From: an uncultured Oscillospiraceae bacterium
Lineage (GTDB): Bacteria > Bacillota > Clostridia > Oscillospirales > Ruminococcaceae
Length of the DNA stretch: 11,342 nt
Direction of reading: 5' to 3'
NCBI GenBank assembly: GCA_934232845.1
Contig: CAKQGD010000053.1
Span: forward strand, 1 to 11,342
Below are positions 1 to 8,266 of this stretch, piece after piece. Every line of letters starts with the position of its first letter. Within the stretch, counting starts at the first letter, position 1. The position numbers and the translations under genes are program-made. Under the pieces are notes generated by a model. It was given only the letters and a program-made list of their open reading frames with translations. It had not been told where the DNA came from and searched no databases.

Positions 1-909
1 ACGCTGGTCAAGTGCTCCTCCTGCAAAGAGACGGCACGCTGCCCCAACTGTTCGATTCCTCTGACGTATCACAGCGCCAACGGCCGCCTCGTCTGCCACT
101 ACTGCGGCTGGTCGCAGAGGGCCGGCGAGCCGTGCGCACACTGCGGCTCCAAGCTGCTGCGCTTTACCGGCGCTGGCACCCAGCGCGCCGAAGAGGAACT
201 GCAAGCCCTTCTGCCGGACGCGCGCGTGCTGCGGCTTGATGCCGACACGACGATGTCGCGTTTTTCCCACCGGGATAAATTCGCGGCCTTTTCGCGGGGA
301 GAATACGATGTGATGGTCGGCACGCAGATGATCGCCAAGGGGCTGGATTTTCCCGATGTGACGCTTGTCGGTGTGCTGTGCGCCGATCAGTCGCTGTATT
401 CAGAGGATTTCCGCGCGTTTGAGCGTACGTTTTCTCTGGTGACGCAGGTAGTCGGCCGCTGCGGCCGCGCCGAAAAGCCGGGCCGCGCCGTGATCCAGAC
501 CTACACGCCGGAGCACCGCGTTCTTTCGCTTGCCGCCGCGCAGGATTACGACACGTTTTACAAAGAAGAATTGGGCTATCGCCGTGTGGGGCTGTATCCA
601 CCGTTCTGCGATCTTGTGTGCTTTGTGTTTTCAAGCGAGGATGAGCGTGCCGCCGTGCAGAGTGTAAGGCTTTTTGCAAAGCTTTTTGCCGGCGCGGCGC
701 GGCTTCATCCGGAGCTGCCGCTGCGCCTGCTCGGTCCGGCGGAGTGTTCGCCCTACCGCGCCGCCGGGCGCTTTCGCTGCCGTTTGCTCGTAAAATGCCG
801 CGTGGGACGGCCGTTCCGCGCGCTGGTGCGAGAGGTTCTGCAGCAATATTCGGCCGAAAAGAGCACTATTTATCCGGCGATAGATTTTACATATGATTCC
901 AACCTGTGA
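1..909 (+). CDS. priA: Primosomal protein N' (PriA helicase), C-terminal part, 5' end outside window
   Basis: The frame is open from base 1 and ends in TGA at 907-909, leaving the last 302 residues. PriA is the 3'-5' DNA helicase that reloads the replisome at stalled forks. Eight cysteines in four CxxC pairs (C5/C8, C14/C17, C32/C35, C45/C48 of the visible part) form the two zinc sites that split the PriA helicase core. Helicase motif V follows (GTQMIAKGLDFPDV), then the PriA-typical ADQSLYSEDFRAFERTF stretch and motif VI (QVVGRCGRAEKPG, where QVAGRAGR is more usual). The last ~140 residues match the C-terminal PriA domain. It is the first visible gene of the operon, and def follows after 17 bases. 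The identification is secure; the N-terminal DNA-binding and DEAH regions are not visible. Confidence 0.97.
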   Translation, partial: TLVKCSSCKETARCPNCSIPLTYHSANGRLVCHYCGWSQRAGEPCAHCGSKLLRFTGAGTQRAEEELQALLPDARVLRLDADTTMSRFSHRDKFAAFSRGEYDVMVGTQMIAKGLDFPDVTLVGVLCADQSLYSEDFRAFERTFSLVTQVVGRCGRAEKPGRAVIQTYTPEHRVLSLAAAQDYDTFYKEELGYRRVGLYPPFCDLVCFVFSSEDERAAVQSVRLFAKLFAGAARLHPELPLRLLGPAECSPYRAAGRFRCRLLVKCRVGRPFRALVREVLQQYSAEKSTIYPAIDFTYDSNL

Positions 910-926
910 GAAAGGATGAGACTGAC

Positions 927-1403
927 ATGGCGCTTCGCAATATCGTAAAAGAGGGGGACGACCGCCTGCGTAAGGTGTGCCGCCCCGTGGAAAAATTCGA
1001 TGCGCGTCTGCACGAGCTGCTCGACGACATGGCGGAAACCATGCACGCCGCCGACGGTGTGGGCCTTGCCGCACCGCAGGTCGGCATTCTGCGACGCGTT
1101 GTTGTGATCGACATCGGCGACGGTGTGATCGATCTGATAAATCCCAAGATCGTGTACGAGAGCCGCGCGGTGCAGACGGGGGCCGAAGGCTGCCTTTCCT
1201 CGCCCGGCGAGTACGGCGAGGTCACACGGCCGATGAAGGTCGTCTGTGAATATTACGACCGTTTCGGTGCGAAGAAGGAAATTGAGGGCGAGCAGCTTTT
1301 GGCGCGCGCTCTCTGCCACGAGTGCGATCACCTCGACGGAAAGCTGTTTAAGGACATCGCGTCGAGAATGCTTTCCGCGGAAGAACTCGAATCGGAGGAC
1401 TGA
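927..1403 (+). CDS. def: Peptide deformylase
   Basis: This 158-residue metalloenzyme removes the formyl group from the N-terminal methionine of new proteins. All three family motifs are present: GVGLAAPQ (44-51), EGCLS (87-91, whose Cys is a metal ligand) and HECDH (131-135, two His ligands and the catalytic Glu). Length is normal for the family. I chose ATG 927 because AAGGA at 912-916 sits 10 bases upstream and the protein then begins MALRNIVKEGD, as deformylases do. An in-frame GTG at 906 would overlap priA and add seven residues that do not look like the family. fmt, which encodes the enzyme adding the formyl group to initiator tRNA, starts four bases after the def stop codon, the classic def-fmt pair. 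Confidence 0.97.
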   Translation: MALRNIVKEGDDRLRKVCRPVEKFDARLHELLDDMAETMHAADGVGLAAPQVGILRRVVVIDIGDGVIDLINPKIVYESRAVQTGAEGCLSSPGEYGEVTRPMKVVCEYYDRFGAKKEIEGEQLLARALCHECDHLDGKLFKDIASRMLSAEELESED

Positions 1404-1406
1404 CGA

Positions 1407-2321
1407 ATGCGCATCCTATTTATGGGCACGCCAGACTTTGCCGTGCCGTCTCTGCAGAGACTGATCGATGACGGCCACACCGTCGTCGGCGTCTGCTGCC
1501 AGCCCGACAAGCCGCAGGGGCGGCACTTTACCCTGACGCCGCCTCCGGTCAAGGTGCTGGCGCAGGAGCACGATATCCCCGTATTTCAGCCGAAAACACT
1601 GAGGGATGAAGCGGTGCTGGCAGAGCTTGCCGCGCTTTCTCCCGAGCTGATTGTGGTAGCCGCCTACGGAAAAATTCTGCCGAAGGCCGTGCTTGACCTG
1701 CCGCCGCGCGGCTGTCTCAACGTGCACGGCTCGCTGCTGCCCAAATACCGCGGCGCGGCCCCGATTCAATGGGCGGTAATCTCGGATGAGGTGACCGCCG
1801 GCGTCACGATCATGCAGATGGAGGAGGGGCTTGACACCGGCCCCATGCTGCTGCAGAGATCTCTCACCGTCGGGGAGGAGGAGACCTCCGGCGAGCTGTT
1901 TGACCGCATTGCCCTGCTTGGAGCCGAGGCGCTGCACGAGACGCTCGAACATCTCGATGTGCTTACGCCCGTGCCGCAGGACGACGAAAAGGCGACTTGG
2001 GCGCCGATGCTCAAAAAATCCGACGGCGAGATCGACTGGTCGCAGGATGCAAAGGCCGTCTGCGCGCGCATCCGCGGCGTGACGCCGTGGCCGGGCGCCT
2101 ACACGACGGTGGGAGGAAAGCGCCTGAAAATTCACCGGGCGCGGGTGGTCAACCGCTGCGGAGAGACGGGAAAGACCGTCTCCTCCGACGGGCTGATCGT
2201 CGCCTGCGGACATGGCGCCGTCGAGCTTCTTGAGGTGCAGCCCGAGGGCAAGCGCCGCATGACCGCGGCAGACTTTGCGCGCGGCGCTCGTCTGAAAGAG
2301 GGAGAAACGTTCGGCGTTTAA
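1407..2321 (+). CDS. fmt: Methionyl-tRNA formyltransferase
   Basis: This 304-residue cytosolic enzyme transfers a formyl group from 10-formyltetrahydrofolate to initiator Met-tRNA. It starts with the typical MRILFMGTPDFAVPSL Rossmann-like segment. The catalytic triad of the formyltransferase fold is visible: N105 and H107 in LNVHGSLLPKYRGAAPIQ, and D143 in MEEGLDTGPML, each one residue lower than in the E. coli enzyme (N106/H108/D144). The C-terminal third (from about 205, with VTPWPGAYT) is the tRNA-binding OB-like domain. GGAGG at 1394-1398 lies 8 bases before the ATG, inside the end of def. Translation is therefore probably coupled to def, and the two activities act on the same formyl group. 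Confidence 0.97.
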   Translation: MRILFMGTPDFAVPSLQRLIDDGHTVVGVCCQPDKPQGRHFTLTPPPVKVLAQEHDIPVFQPKTLRDEAVLAELAALSPELIVVAAYGKILPKAVLDLPPRGCLNVHGSLLPKYRGAAPIQWAVISDEVTAGVTIMQMEEGLDTGPMLLQRSLTVGEEETSGELFDRIALLGAEALHETLEHLDVLTPVPQDDEKATWAPMLKKSDGEIDWSQDAKAVCARIRGVTPWPGAYTTVGGKRLKIHRARVVNRCGETGKTVSSDGLIVACGHGAVELLEVQPEGKRRMTAADFARGARLKEGETFGV

Positions 2322-2391
2322 TCCGGAAAAAAGCACAGGATTCTTTCATTAGGCGTTTTCATTCAACAGATTTTTGAGAGGGGGAAATGAT

Positions 2392-3075
2392 ATGTTTCTC
2401 GACCGCTATTATTTTCTGCTTGTACTGCCGGCCGTGCTGCTGTCCCTGTGGGCGCAGGCACGTGTCAGCGGCACCTACCAGAAGTACCGCGCGGTGCAGT
2501 GCCGCAGCGGCTACACCGGCGCGCAGATCGCGCGGCGCATCCTTGACGATCATGGCCTGACGGACGTGTATATTGAACCGATTCAGGGGGAACTGACCGA
2601 CCACTACGACCCGCGCGACCGAGTTGTGCGCCTTTCGCGGGATGTTTTTTACGGCAATCATGTCGCCGCGCTCGGTATCGCCGCGCACGAAACGGGCCAC
2701 GCCGTGCAGCACGCGGAGGGGTATTTCCCCCTGCAGATTCGCACCGCGATCATTCCGGTGACGAATTTCGGCGCGAAGCTCTCGATGCCGATGCTGTTTT
2801 TGGGGCTGATTCTCGGCGCGCCGTCTTTGGTGACGTTCGGCATTGTGCTGTATTCGCTGGTGACGCTGTTTCAGTTTGTGACGCTGCCGGTGGAATTCAA
2901 CGCTTCCGCCCGGGCGGTCGACACGCTGGCAAACGGCGTGCTGGATGAGCAGGAGCTTTTCGGTACGAAAAAGGTGCTTACCGCGGCTGCGCTGACCTAT
3001 GTGGCGGCGCTGCTCGTGTCCGCTATGCAGCTGCTCCGGCTGGTGCTGCTGTTCGGCAACCGCGACCGCCGCTGA
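2392..3075 (+). CDS. YugP-like membrane zinc metallopeptidase
   Basis: This is a 227-residue predicted membrane protein with a zinc-protease HExxH motif, HETGH, at 99-103, followed by AVQH. E168 in LPVEFNASARA is a likely third metal ligand. The layout is one N-terminal membrane helix (about 6-23), a soluble part carrying HExxH, then hydrophobic segments near 130-142, 145-165 and 200-222. This matches the YugP / Zn_peptidase_2 family, whose substrate is unknown. I chose ATG 2392 because GAGAGGGGG at 2376-2384 lies 7 bases upstream; a TTG at 2374 would leave no such site. The 70 bases between fmt and this gene are AT-richer than their surroundings and are the longest gap in the operon, but I see no convincing promoter there. 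The family is confident, the cellular role is not. Confidence 0.9.
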   Translation: MFLDRYYFLLVLPAVLLSLWAQARVSGTYQKYRAVQCRSGYTGAQIARRILDDHGLTDVYIEPIQGELTDHYDPRDRVVRLSRDVFYGNHVAALGIAAHETGHAVQHAEGYFPLQIRTAIIPVTNFGAKLSMPMLFLGLILGAPSLVTFGIVLYSLVTLFQFVTLPVEFNASARAVDTLANGVLDEQELFGTKKVLTAAALTYVAALLVSAMQLLRLVLLFGNRDRR

Positions 3076-3114
3076 CAAAAGGGGCGGATACGGCACAGGA
3101 AAGGAGAAAGCCGC

Positions 3115-4398
3115 ATGAAAACTTCCCGACAGCTCGCCGCCGAGGCGCTTCTGCGTGTGGAACGCGGCGGCTACTCCCAGCTTGTGTTTGATTCCCTCGC
3201 GAAGCGGGCCGCTCTGCCCGAACGGGACACGCAGTTCGCCGCGGCGCTGTTTTACGGCACGCTTGAGCGCCGTGTGACGCTGGATCACTGTATCGCGCAC
3301 TATGCGCGCCGGCCGCTGACGGATACGGTGGCGGTCATTCTGCGCATGGCCCTCTATCAGCTTTTGTATCTGGATAAAGTACCAGCTCACGCCGCGGTGG
3401 ATGAGGCTGTGCGCCTGACGCGTACGCTCGGACAAGGGCGCGCGTCGGGGCTTGTCAATGGCATACTGCGCAGCTTTCAGCGCGGCGGGTGCGTGCTGCC
3501 GCCCGTTACGGGAGACGCGGCCGCGCGCCTTGCGGTGAACGGTTCCTGCAATGAGGAACTTGCGCGCCGCCTGATTCTCTGGTACGGAGAAGAAACGGCA
3601 GAAGAAATTCTCTCGGCTTCTTTTGGGCGGCCTCCGGTTTATCTGCGGATCAATCCTCTTCACACGACAAAAGCAGAGCTGTGCGGCTTGCTTGCGCAGC
3701 AGGGATGTGAAGCCGTGCCGCTTGACACAATGCCGGGCTGCCTGCTTGTGTCGGGCGACGCCGCGCATACCGCCGCGCATGCAGAGGGGCTGTTTCACAT
3801 TCAGGATCTCTGTTCGCAGCAGGCGGCGCTGGCACTCGGCGCCGTGCCCGGCGAACGCGTGCTCGACGTCTGTGCCGCCCCGGGGTCGAAGAGCTTCACG
3901 ATCGCACAGGAGATGAAAAACGAGGGCTCTCTGCTCTCGTGCGATCTCGCCGAAAAGCGTCTGCAAAAGGTTTCGCAGGGCGCCGCGCGGCTGGGGCTTA
4001 CGGTCATCGAGACAAGGCAAAACGACGGTACGGTGTACGACCCCGCGTTCGGCCTGTTCGACAGGATACTCTGTGATGTGCCCTGCTCCGGGCTTGGGGT
4101 GCTGAGACGAAAGCCGGAGATTAAGCTGCGCACCCCGGATACATTCGACGCGCTGCCTGCATTGCAGTATAAAATTCTCTCCGTTTCCGCAAACTACCTG
4201 AAAAAGGGCGGCACGCTTGTGTATTCCACCTGCACGATCAACCCGGAGGAGAACGAACGGATCATCGGCCGGTTTCTCCATGAGCAGAAAGACTTTTCTC
4301 CCGATCCCTTCGACGGAGAAAACTGGGCTGTGACGCATCTGCCCGCCGCGGACGGCGGCGACGGCTTTTTCATCTCCCGCATCAGGAGGAATTTATGA
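3115..4398 (+). CDS. rsmB: 16S rRNA (cytosine-967-C5)-methyltransferase RsmB
   Basis: This 427-residue SAM-dependent enzyme makes m5C967 in 16S rRNA. The N-terminal ~130 residues are a NusB-like RNA-binding domain (KTSRQLAAEALLRVERGGYS onwards), which sets RsmB apart from other NOL1/NOP2/Sun methylases. The catalytic domain has the SAM loop DVCAAPGSK (251-259), motif IV DVPCSGLGVLRRKPEIK with C324, and motif VI STCTINPEENE with C373. The two Cys match the release and nucleophile cysteines of the family (C325 and C389 in E. coli). AAGGAG at 3101-3106 is 8 bases before the ATG. Its TGA overlaps the rlmN ATG by 4 bases (ATGA), so the two rRNA methylases are probably co-translated. Confidence 0.95.
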   Translation: MKTSRQLAAEALLRVERGGYSQLVFDSLAKRAALPERDTQFAAALFYGTLERRVTLDHCIAHYARRPLTDTVAVILRMALYQLLYLDKVPAHAAVDEAVRLTRTLGQGRASGLVNGILRSFQRGGCVLPPVTGDAAARLAVNGSCNEELARRLILWYGEETAEEILSASFGRPPVYLRINPLHTTKAELCGLLAQQGCEAVPLDTMPGCLLVSGDAAHTAAHAEGLFHIQDLCSQQAALALGAVPGERVLDVCAAPGSKSFTIAQEMKNEGSLLSCDLAEKRLQKVSQGAARLGLTVIETRQNDGTVYDPAFGLFDRILCDVPCSGLGVLRRKPEIKLRTPDTFDALPALQYKILSVSANYLKKGGTLVYSTCTINPEENERIIGRFLHEQKDFSPDPFDGENWAVTHLPAADGGDGFFISRIRRNL

Positions 4399-5465
4399 CA
4401 GAATCCATCCAAAAACCGGATCTTCTCTCCATGACCCGCGGGGAGCTGGAGGAATTTCTTGTCTCTCTCGGAGAACCGCGTTTTCGTGCAAAGCAGATTT
4501 TTTCGTGGCTGCATGAAAAGCGCGTCCATTCTTTTGAGGAAATGACCAATCTGCCGCTTTCCCTTCGCACAATGCTCTCACAGCGCTGTGAGCTGGTTAT
4601 ATTGACGGAGCGCCGCCGCCAGACCGCTTCGGACGGCACGGTGAAGTTTCTCTTTGGGCTGCCCGACGGCAATACGATCGAGTCGGTGCTGATGCGCCAC
4701 GACTACGGCAATTCGCTGTGCGTTTCGTCGCAGGTCGGCTGCCGGATGGGCTGCCGTTTCTGTGCGTCGACGATCGGGGGCAAGGTGCGCGACCTGCGCG
4801 CATCGGAGATCCTCGGCCAGATCTACGCGGTGCGCGCGCTGACGGGACTGCCCGTCGACAGTGTCGTGATGATGGGAATCGGCGAACCGCTGGATAACTT
4901 TGACAACGTGCTTTGCTTTCTCGAATTGGTGCGCGACCCCGGCGGGCTTGGACTGTCGCACCGGCATATTTCTCTTTCCACCTGCGGAATCGTGCCCCGC
5001 ATCGATGAACTGGCAGAACGCCGGTATCAGTTGACGCTTTCGGTGTCGCTGCACGCCTGCGACGATGAAACGCGCGACGAGATCATGCCGGTCAACCGCT
5101 CGTATCCGATCAAAGAGCTGCTCGCCGCGTGCAAACGGTACTTTGCCGCGACGGGGCGGCGCATCTCGTATGAATATTCCCTGATTGCGGGCGTCAACGA
5201 CAGTCCGAGTCAGGCGCAGAAGCTTGCCGCACTGCTGCACGATCAGTCATGTCATGTCAATTTGATTCCGGTCAATCCGGTGACGGAGACGGGATTTCGC
5301 CGCGGCAGCCGGGAAAGCGCCGAGCGCTTTTGCAGAATTCTCTGCGAGAGCGGGATTTCCGCCACAATCCGGCGGGAATTCGGCACCGAGATCGACGCGG
5401 CCTGCGGCCAGCTGCGGCGCCGCGAACAGAGAGAACAACAGGGAGGGAACCCGGTATGTGGATGA
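4395..5465 (+). CDS. rlmN: Dual-specificity 23S rRNA/tRNA adenine-C2 methyltransferase RlmN
   Basis: This 356-residue radical-SAM enzyme makes m2A2503 in 23S rRNA and, in E. coli, m2A37 in some tRNAs. The [4Fe-4S] motif CRMGCRFC has C116, C120 and C123. The mechanistic cysteines are C109 (SLCVSSQ) and C337 (DAACGQL), the latter corresponding to the C355 that forms the protein-RNA methyl adduct in E. coli. GIGEPLDN and the SLHA segment are also typical. The protein has no sign of being the resistance paralogue Cfr, judged only by its housekeeping operon position. AGGAGG at 4384-4389 lies 5 bases before the ATG inside rsmB. The tail after DAACGQL is about 20 residues, rich in Arg/Gln/Glu, and runs 10 bases into the phosphatase gene. 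Confidence 0.95.
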   Translation: MTESIQKPDLLSMTRGELEEFLVSLGEPRFRAKQIFSWLHEKRVHSFEEMTNLPLSLRTMLSQRCELVILTERRRQTASDGTVKFLFGLPDGNTIESVLMRHDYGNSLCVSSQVGCRMGCRFCASTIGGKVRDLRASEILGQIYAVRALTGLPVDSVVMMGIGEPLDNFDNVLCFLELVRDPGGLGLSHRHISLSTCGIVPRIDELAERRYQLTLSVSLHACDDETRDEIMPVNRSYPIKELLAACKRYFAATGRRISYEYSLIAGVNDSPSQAQKLAALLHDQSCHVNLIPVNPVTETGFRRGSRESAERFCRILCESGISATIRREFGTEIDAACGQLRRREQREQQGGNPVCG

Positions 5466-6202
5466 CAGCCGAAACGCACGTCGGACAGCGGCGCGCGACC
5501 AATCAGGATACCTGCCGCACCGGCGCTCTGCCGGACGGCGGCTATCTGCTTGTCTGTGACGGCATGGGCGGCGAACGCGGCGGCAATGTTGCCTCCGCGC
5601 TGGCGGCCGATGCCGCCGAGCGTTTGATTCTGCGCGATGTAACGGCAGGGATGGGAGAGGTTTCCGTGCGGCGCGTGCTGGAATGCGCGGGCGCTGCGGC
5701 CAATGCGGCGGTCTACGAGCGCGCAAAGGGTGACGAGAGCCTTGCCGGAATGGGCACGACGCTTACCTGTGCCGTGGTCACGGGCCGGACGGCCCATGTG
5801 CTGCATGCGGGAGACTCGCGCGTGTACCTGCTTCGAGACGAGCTTTTAAATCAGCTGACCACCGACCACACCGTTGTGCAGATGCTTGTCGACCGCGGCG
5901 ATATCACGGAACAGGCCGCCAAGACGCATCCGCAGAGAAATTACATCACGCGTGCCGTGGGAGTCGAACGGCAGCTGCAGTTCGACATCTTTACCATCGA
6001 CCTGCAGGAGGGAGACGCGCTTCTCGTATGCAGCGACGGACTTTACAATTATGTGGGCCGTGAGGATTTGTGTGCGCTGACTGCGATCTGCGTCCGTCGA
6101 AAAAGCGTTCAGCCTCTGATCGACCGTGCCAACGAGAACGGCGGCGGAGACAACATTACCGCGGCGCTTGCCGTCGTCGGAGAGGAGGCGCGACATGGAT
6201 AA
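5456..6202 (+). CDS. stp: PP2C-type Ser/Thr protein phosphatase Stp/PrpC
   Basis: This 248-residue Mn/Mg-dependent phosphatase removes phosphate from targets of the adjacent kinase, and probably from the kinase itself. All PP2C motifs occur in order: RRATNQD (D18), VCDGMGG (D35), GMGTTL, HAGDSRVYLL (D120), LTTDHT, LLVCSDGLYNYV (D194) and NGGGDNITAAL (D232). D18, D35, D194 and D232 fit the metal-binding positions. The reading frame is open far upstream, inside rlmN, but GGAGG at 5442-5446 sits 9 bases before ATG 5456, giving MWMTAETHVGQRR. The second ATG at 5462 overlaps the rlmN stop as ATGA and cannot be excluded. The end overlaps prkC by 8 bases. This is B. subtilis prpC-prkC order. Confidence 0.95.
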   Translation: MWMTAETHVGQRRATNQDTCRTGALPDGGYLLVCDGMGGERGGNVASALAADAAERLILRDVTAGMGEVSVRRVLECAGAAANAAVYERAKGDESLAGMGTTLTCAVVTGRTAHVLHAGDSRVYLLRDELLNQLTTDHTVVQMLVDRGDITEQAAKTHPQRNYITRAVGVERQLQFDIFTIDLQEGDALLVCSDGLYNYVGREDLCALTAICVRRKSVQPLIDRANENGGGDNITAALAVVGEEARHG

Positions 6203-8255
6203 CTATATCGGAAAGAAGCTCGAGGGCCGCTATCTTATCACCGAGCTGATCGGAATCGGCGGCATGGCGAACGTCTACAAGGCGACCGACGTTACCGACG
6301 GCAAGACCGTCGCCGTTAAAATACTCCGCGAGGAATTCTATGGCAACGAGGAATTCATGCGGCGCTTTAAAAACGAGTCCAAGGCAATCGCGGTGCTTTC
6401 CCATCCCAATATTATCAAAGTGTACGACGTCTGCTTTTCCAACCGGATGCAGTCCATCGTGATGGAGTATGTCGACGGCATTACGCTCAAGGAATACATG
6501 GAGCAGCAGAAGGTCCTTTCGTGGAAGGAAACGGTCCACTTTGTCGTGCAGATTCTGTGGGCGCTGTCTCACGCGCATGACCGCGGCATCGTTCACCGCG
6601 ACATCAAGCCGCAGAATGTCATGCTGCTGGCTGACGGTACGATCAAAATCACCGATTTCGGCATTGCGCGCTTTGCACGCAGTGAGACGAAAACCCTGAC
6701 CGACCGCGCGATCGGCTCCGTGCATTATATCAGCCCGGAACAGGCGCGCGGCGAGCATACCGACCAGCGCTCGGATATCTATTCTGTCGGCGTGATGATG
6801 TACGAGATGCTTACGGGCAAGTTGCCTTTTGACGCGGAGAATCCGGTCTCCGTCGCGCTCAAGCAGATTCAGCTCGAGGCGCCGTCTCCGCGCAGTCTCA
6901 ACCCCGACATTCCAGAGGCTCTCGAGGAAATTACCCTCCGCGCCATGCAGAAGGACCCGGATCTTCGCTATCAGTCCGCCGCGGAGATGCTCAATGATAT
7001 TTCGGCGTTTCGCCGCGATCCGTCGGTGCGCTTTGAGTATCAATATCTGACAGACTCCTCCGTGGAGGAACAGCGCTACCGCCGCGCGGTGCAGTCTGCG
7101 CGCCGCACAGGAGAGAGTGAAAAGAAAAAAATGTCTTCCCGTACGGAGGGCAGAACGCCTCGCAAGCCTGCCGCCGGAACCTCGCCGCGCCGCGGCCTTG
7201 CTTCGGGCGGGAGACGGCATGCCGCTCCCTCTTCGCAGGAGGAAGCCCGCCGCCCGCGGGAGAAATCCTCCGGATCTCCGGTCATCGCGGCTCTGTTCGG
7301 CATCACGGCGGCATTTGTAGTGATCACAATGGTATTTGTCGGCGCGATGCTGTATTTCAACAACCCTTTGGAAAAGGTGCCGGATGTCGTCGTTCCCAAG
7401 CTTGACGGTCTGCGCTACGACGAGGTGCGCGCGTCGGCACAGTACGGGGACTTTACCTTTGAGATCGAGGAAACCAAATACGACGAAACCGAACGCGGGC
7501 TGATTATCAGCCAGAAGCCGAAGGCCGGGACAAAGGCAAAAACCGGGTCGACGATCAAGGTGGTCGTTTCCAACGGGCAGAAGGAAGTTTCCATGCCCTA
7601 TCTCATCGGCTATGAGGAGACAAGCGCCTATGCGGAGCTGGTCGCCCTCGATCTCGACTATGAAAAGGTTGAGGTCTATTCCAACCAGACGGTCGGCACG
7701 GTCGTTGCGACGGATCCCGCCTACGGAACGGAGGTTCCCGCCGGCACGGTTGTCAGCGTACAGATCAGCATCGGACCGGAAAACCGGATGATTGCGGTGC
7801 CCGACCTGACGGGCCATGTGTTTGGAGAAGCGTATCAGCAGCTTCTTGACATGGGCTTTACCGTCGGATCGGTGTCGTATGTCGCGAGCGGCGAGACCGC
7901 CGGAACGGTTCTGCACCTGTCTCCGGAGCCGGGTACCGAGCTGATGAGCGGCAGCGCGGTGGACATGACGATTTCCTCCGGCTCGACGGAATCGACCAAT
8001 CAGGTGACGCTGAATATTCCGCTGCCCGCCGATGTAAATGAATATGTGACCTTTAAGGCCGTGTACAGTGGAGAGGTCATCAGCACGACGCAGCTGAATC
8101 CTTCCGCCGCGGGCTACTGGCGGCCCAGCTTCCAGGGAACCGGCAAGGTGGAAATCTTCATTCTGTACAACGATTTCCTCTATCAGACCTATGAAATCGA
8201 CTTCTCCGAGGGAAGCTACACCCTGACGGAGGACAACTCCGCCCAGCACGGCTGA
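6195..8255 (+). CDS. prkC: PASTA-domain membrane Ser/Thr protein kinase PrkC
   Basis: This 686-residue Hanks-type kinase has an inside-out layout. The cytosolic kinase domain is about 12-270: Gly loop GIGGMANVYKA (20-30), catalytic K42 in AVKIL, HRDIKPQN (134-141), DFG (154-156) and SPE at 180-182. A basic Ser/Arg-rich linker (about 285-360) is followed by one membrane helix (about 363-388) and three extracellular PASTA repeats (about 395-461, 462-529, 530-596). Family members bind muropeptides or lipid II and control cell-wall growth and spore germination. The last 90 residues (597-686) form an extra beta-rich, aromatic segment that is not a PASTA repeat. AGGAGG at 6183-6188 sets ATG 6195; the frame is open upstream to 6126 but lacks a ribosome site. 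RsgA, a known PrkC substrate in B. subtilis, is the next gene. Confidence 0.97.
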   Translation: MDNYIGKKLEGRYLITELIGIGGMANVYKATDVTDGKTVAVKILREEFYGNEEFMRRFKNESKAIAVLSHPNIIKVYDVCFSNRMQSIVMEYVDGITLKEYMEQQKVLSWKETVHFVVQILWALSHAHDRGIVHRDIKPQNVMLLADGTIKITDFGIARFARSETKTLTDRAIGSVHYISPEQARGEHTDQRSDIYSVGVMMYEMLTGKLPFDAENPVSVALKQIQLEAPSPRSLNPDIPEALEEITLRAMQKDPDLRYQSAAEMLNDISAFRRDPSVRFEYQYLTDSSVEEQRYRRAVQSARRTGESEKKKMSSRTEGRTPRKPAAGTSPRRGLASGGRRHAAPSSQEEARRPREKSSGSPVIAALFGITAAFVVITMVFVGAMLYFNNPLEKVPDVVVPKLDGLRYDEVRASAQYGDFTFEIEETKYDETERGLIISQKPKAGTKAKTGSTIKVVVSNGQKEVSMPYLIGYEETSAYAELVALDLDYEKVEVYSNQTVGTVVATDPAYGTEVPAGTVVSVQISIGPENRMIAVPDLTGHVFGEAYQQLLDMGFTVGSVSYVASGETAGTVLHLSPEPGTELMSGSAVDMTISSGSTESTNQVTLNIPLPADVNEYVTFKAVYSGEVISTTQLNPSAAGYWRPSFQGTGKVEIFILYNDFLYQTYEIDFSEGSYTLTEDNSAQHG

Positions 8256-8266
8256 CGGAGGCGCGG

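Noticed and set aside
906..926. GTG start for def at 906
   Set aside because: It overlaps the priA stop, has no ribosome site and adds seven residues absent from the family; ATG 927 has AAGGA at proper spacing.
2359..4338. 659-codon open frame on the minus strand
   Set aside because: It lies antisense to the zinc peptidase and rsmB, both with clear family motifs. Its product is Arg/His/Gln-rich without recognisable domains, as expected for a GC-rich antisense frame.
6732..6743. PrkC has SPE instead of the APE motif
   Set aside because: YISPEQARG is the normal form in bacterial PASTA kinases, so this is not a defect.
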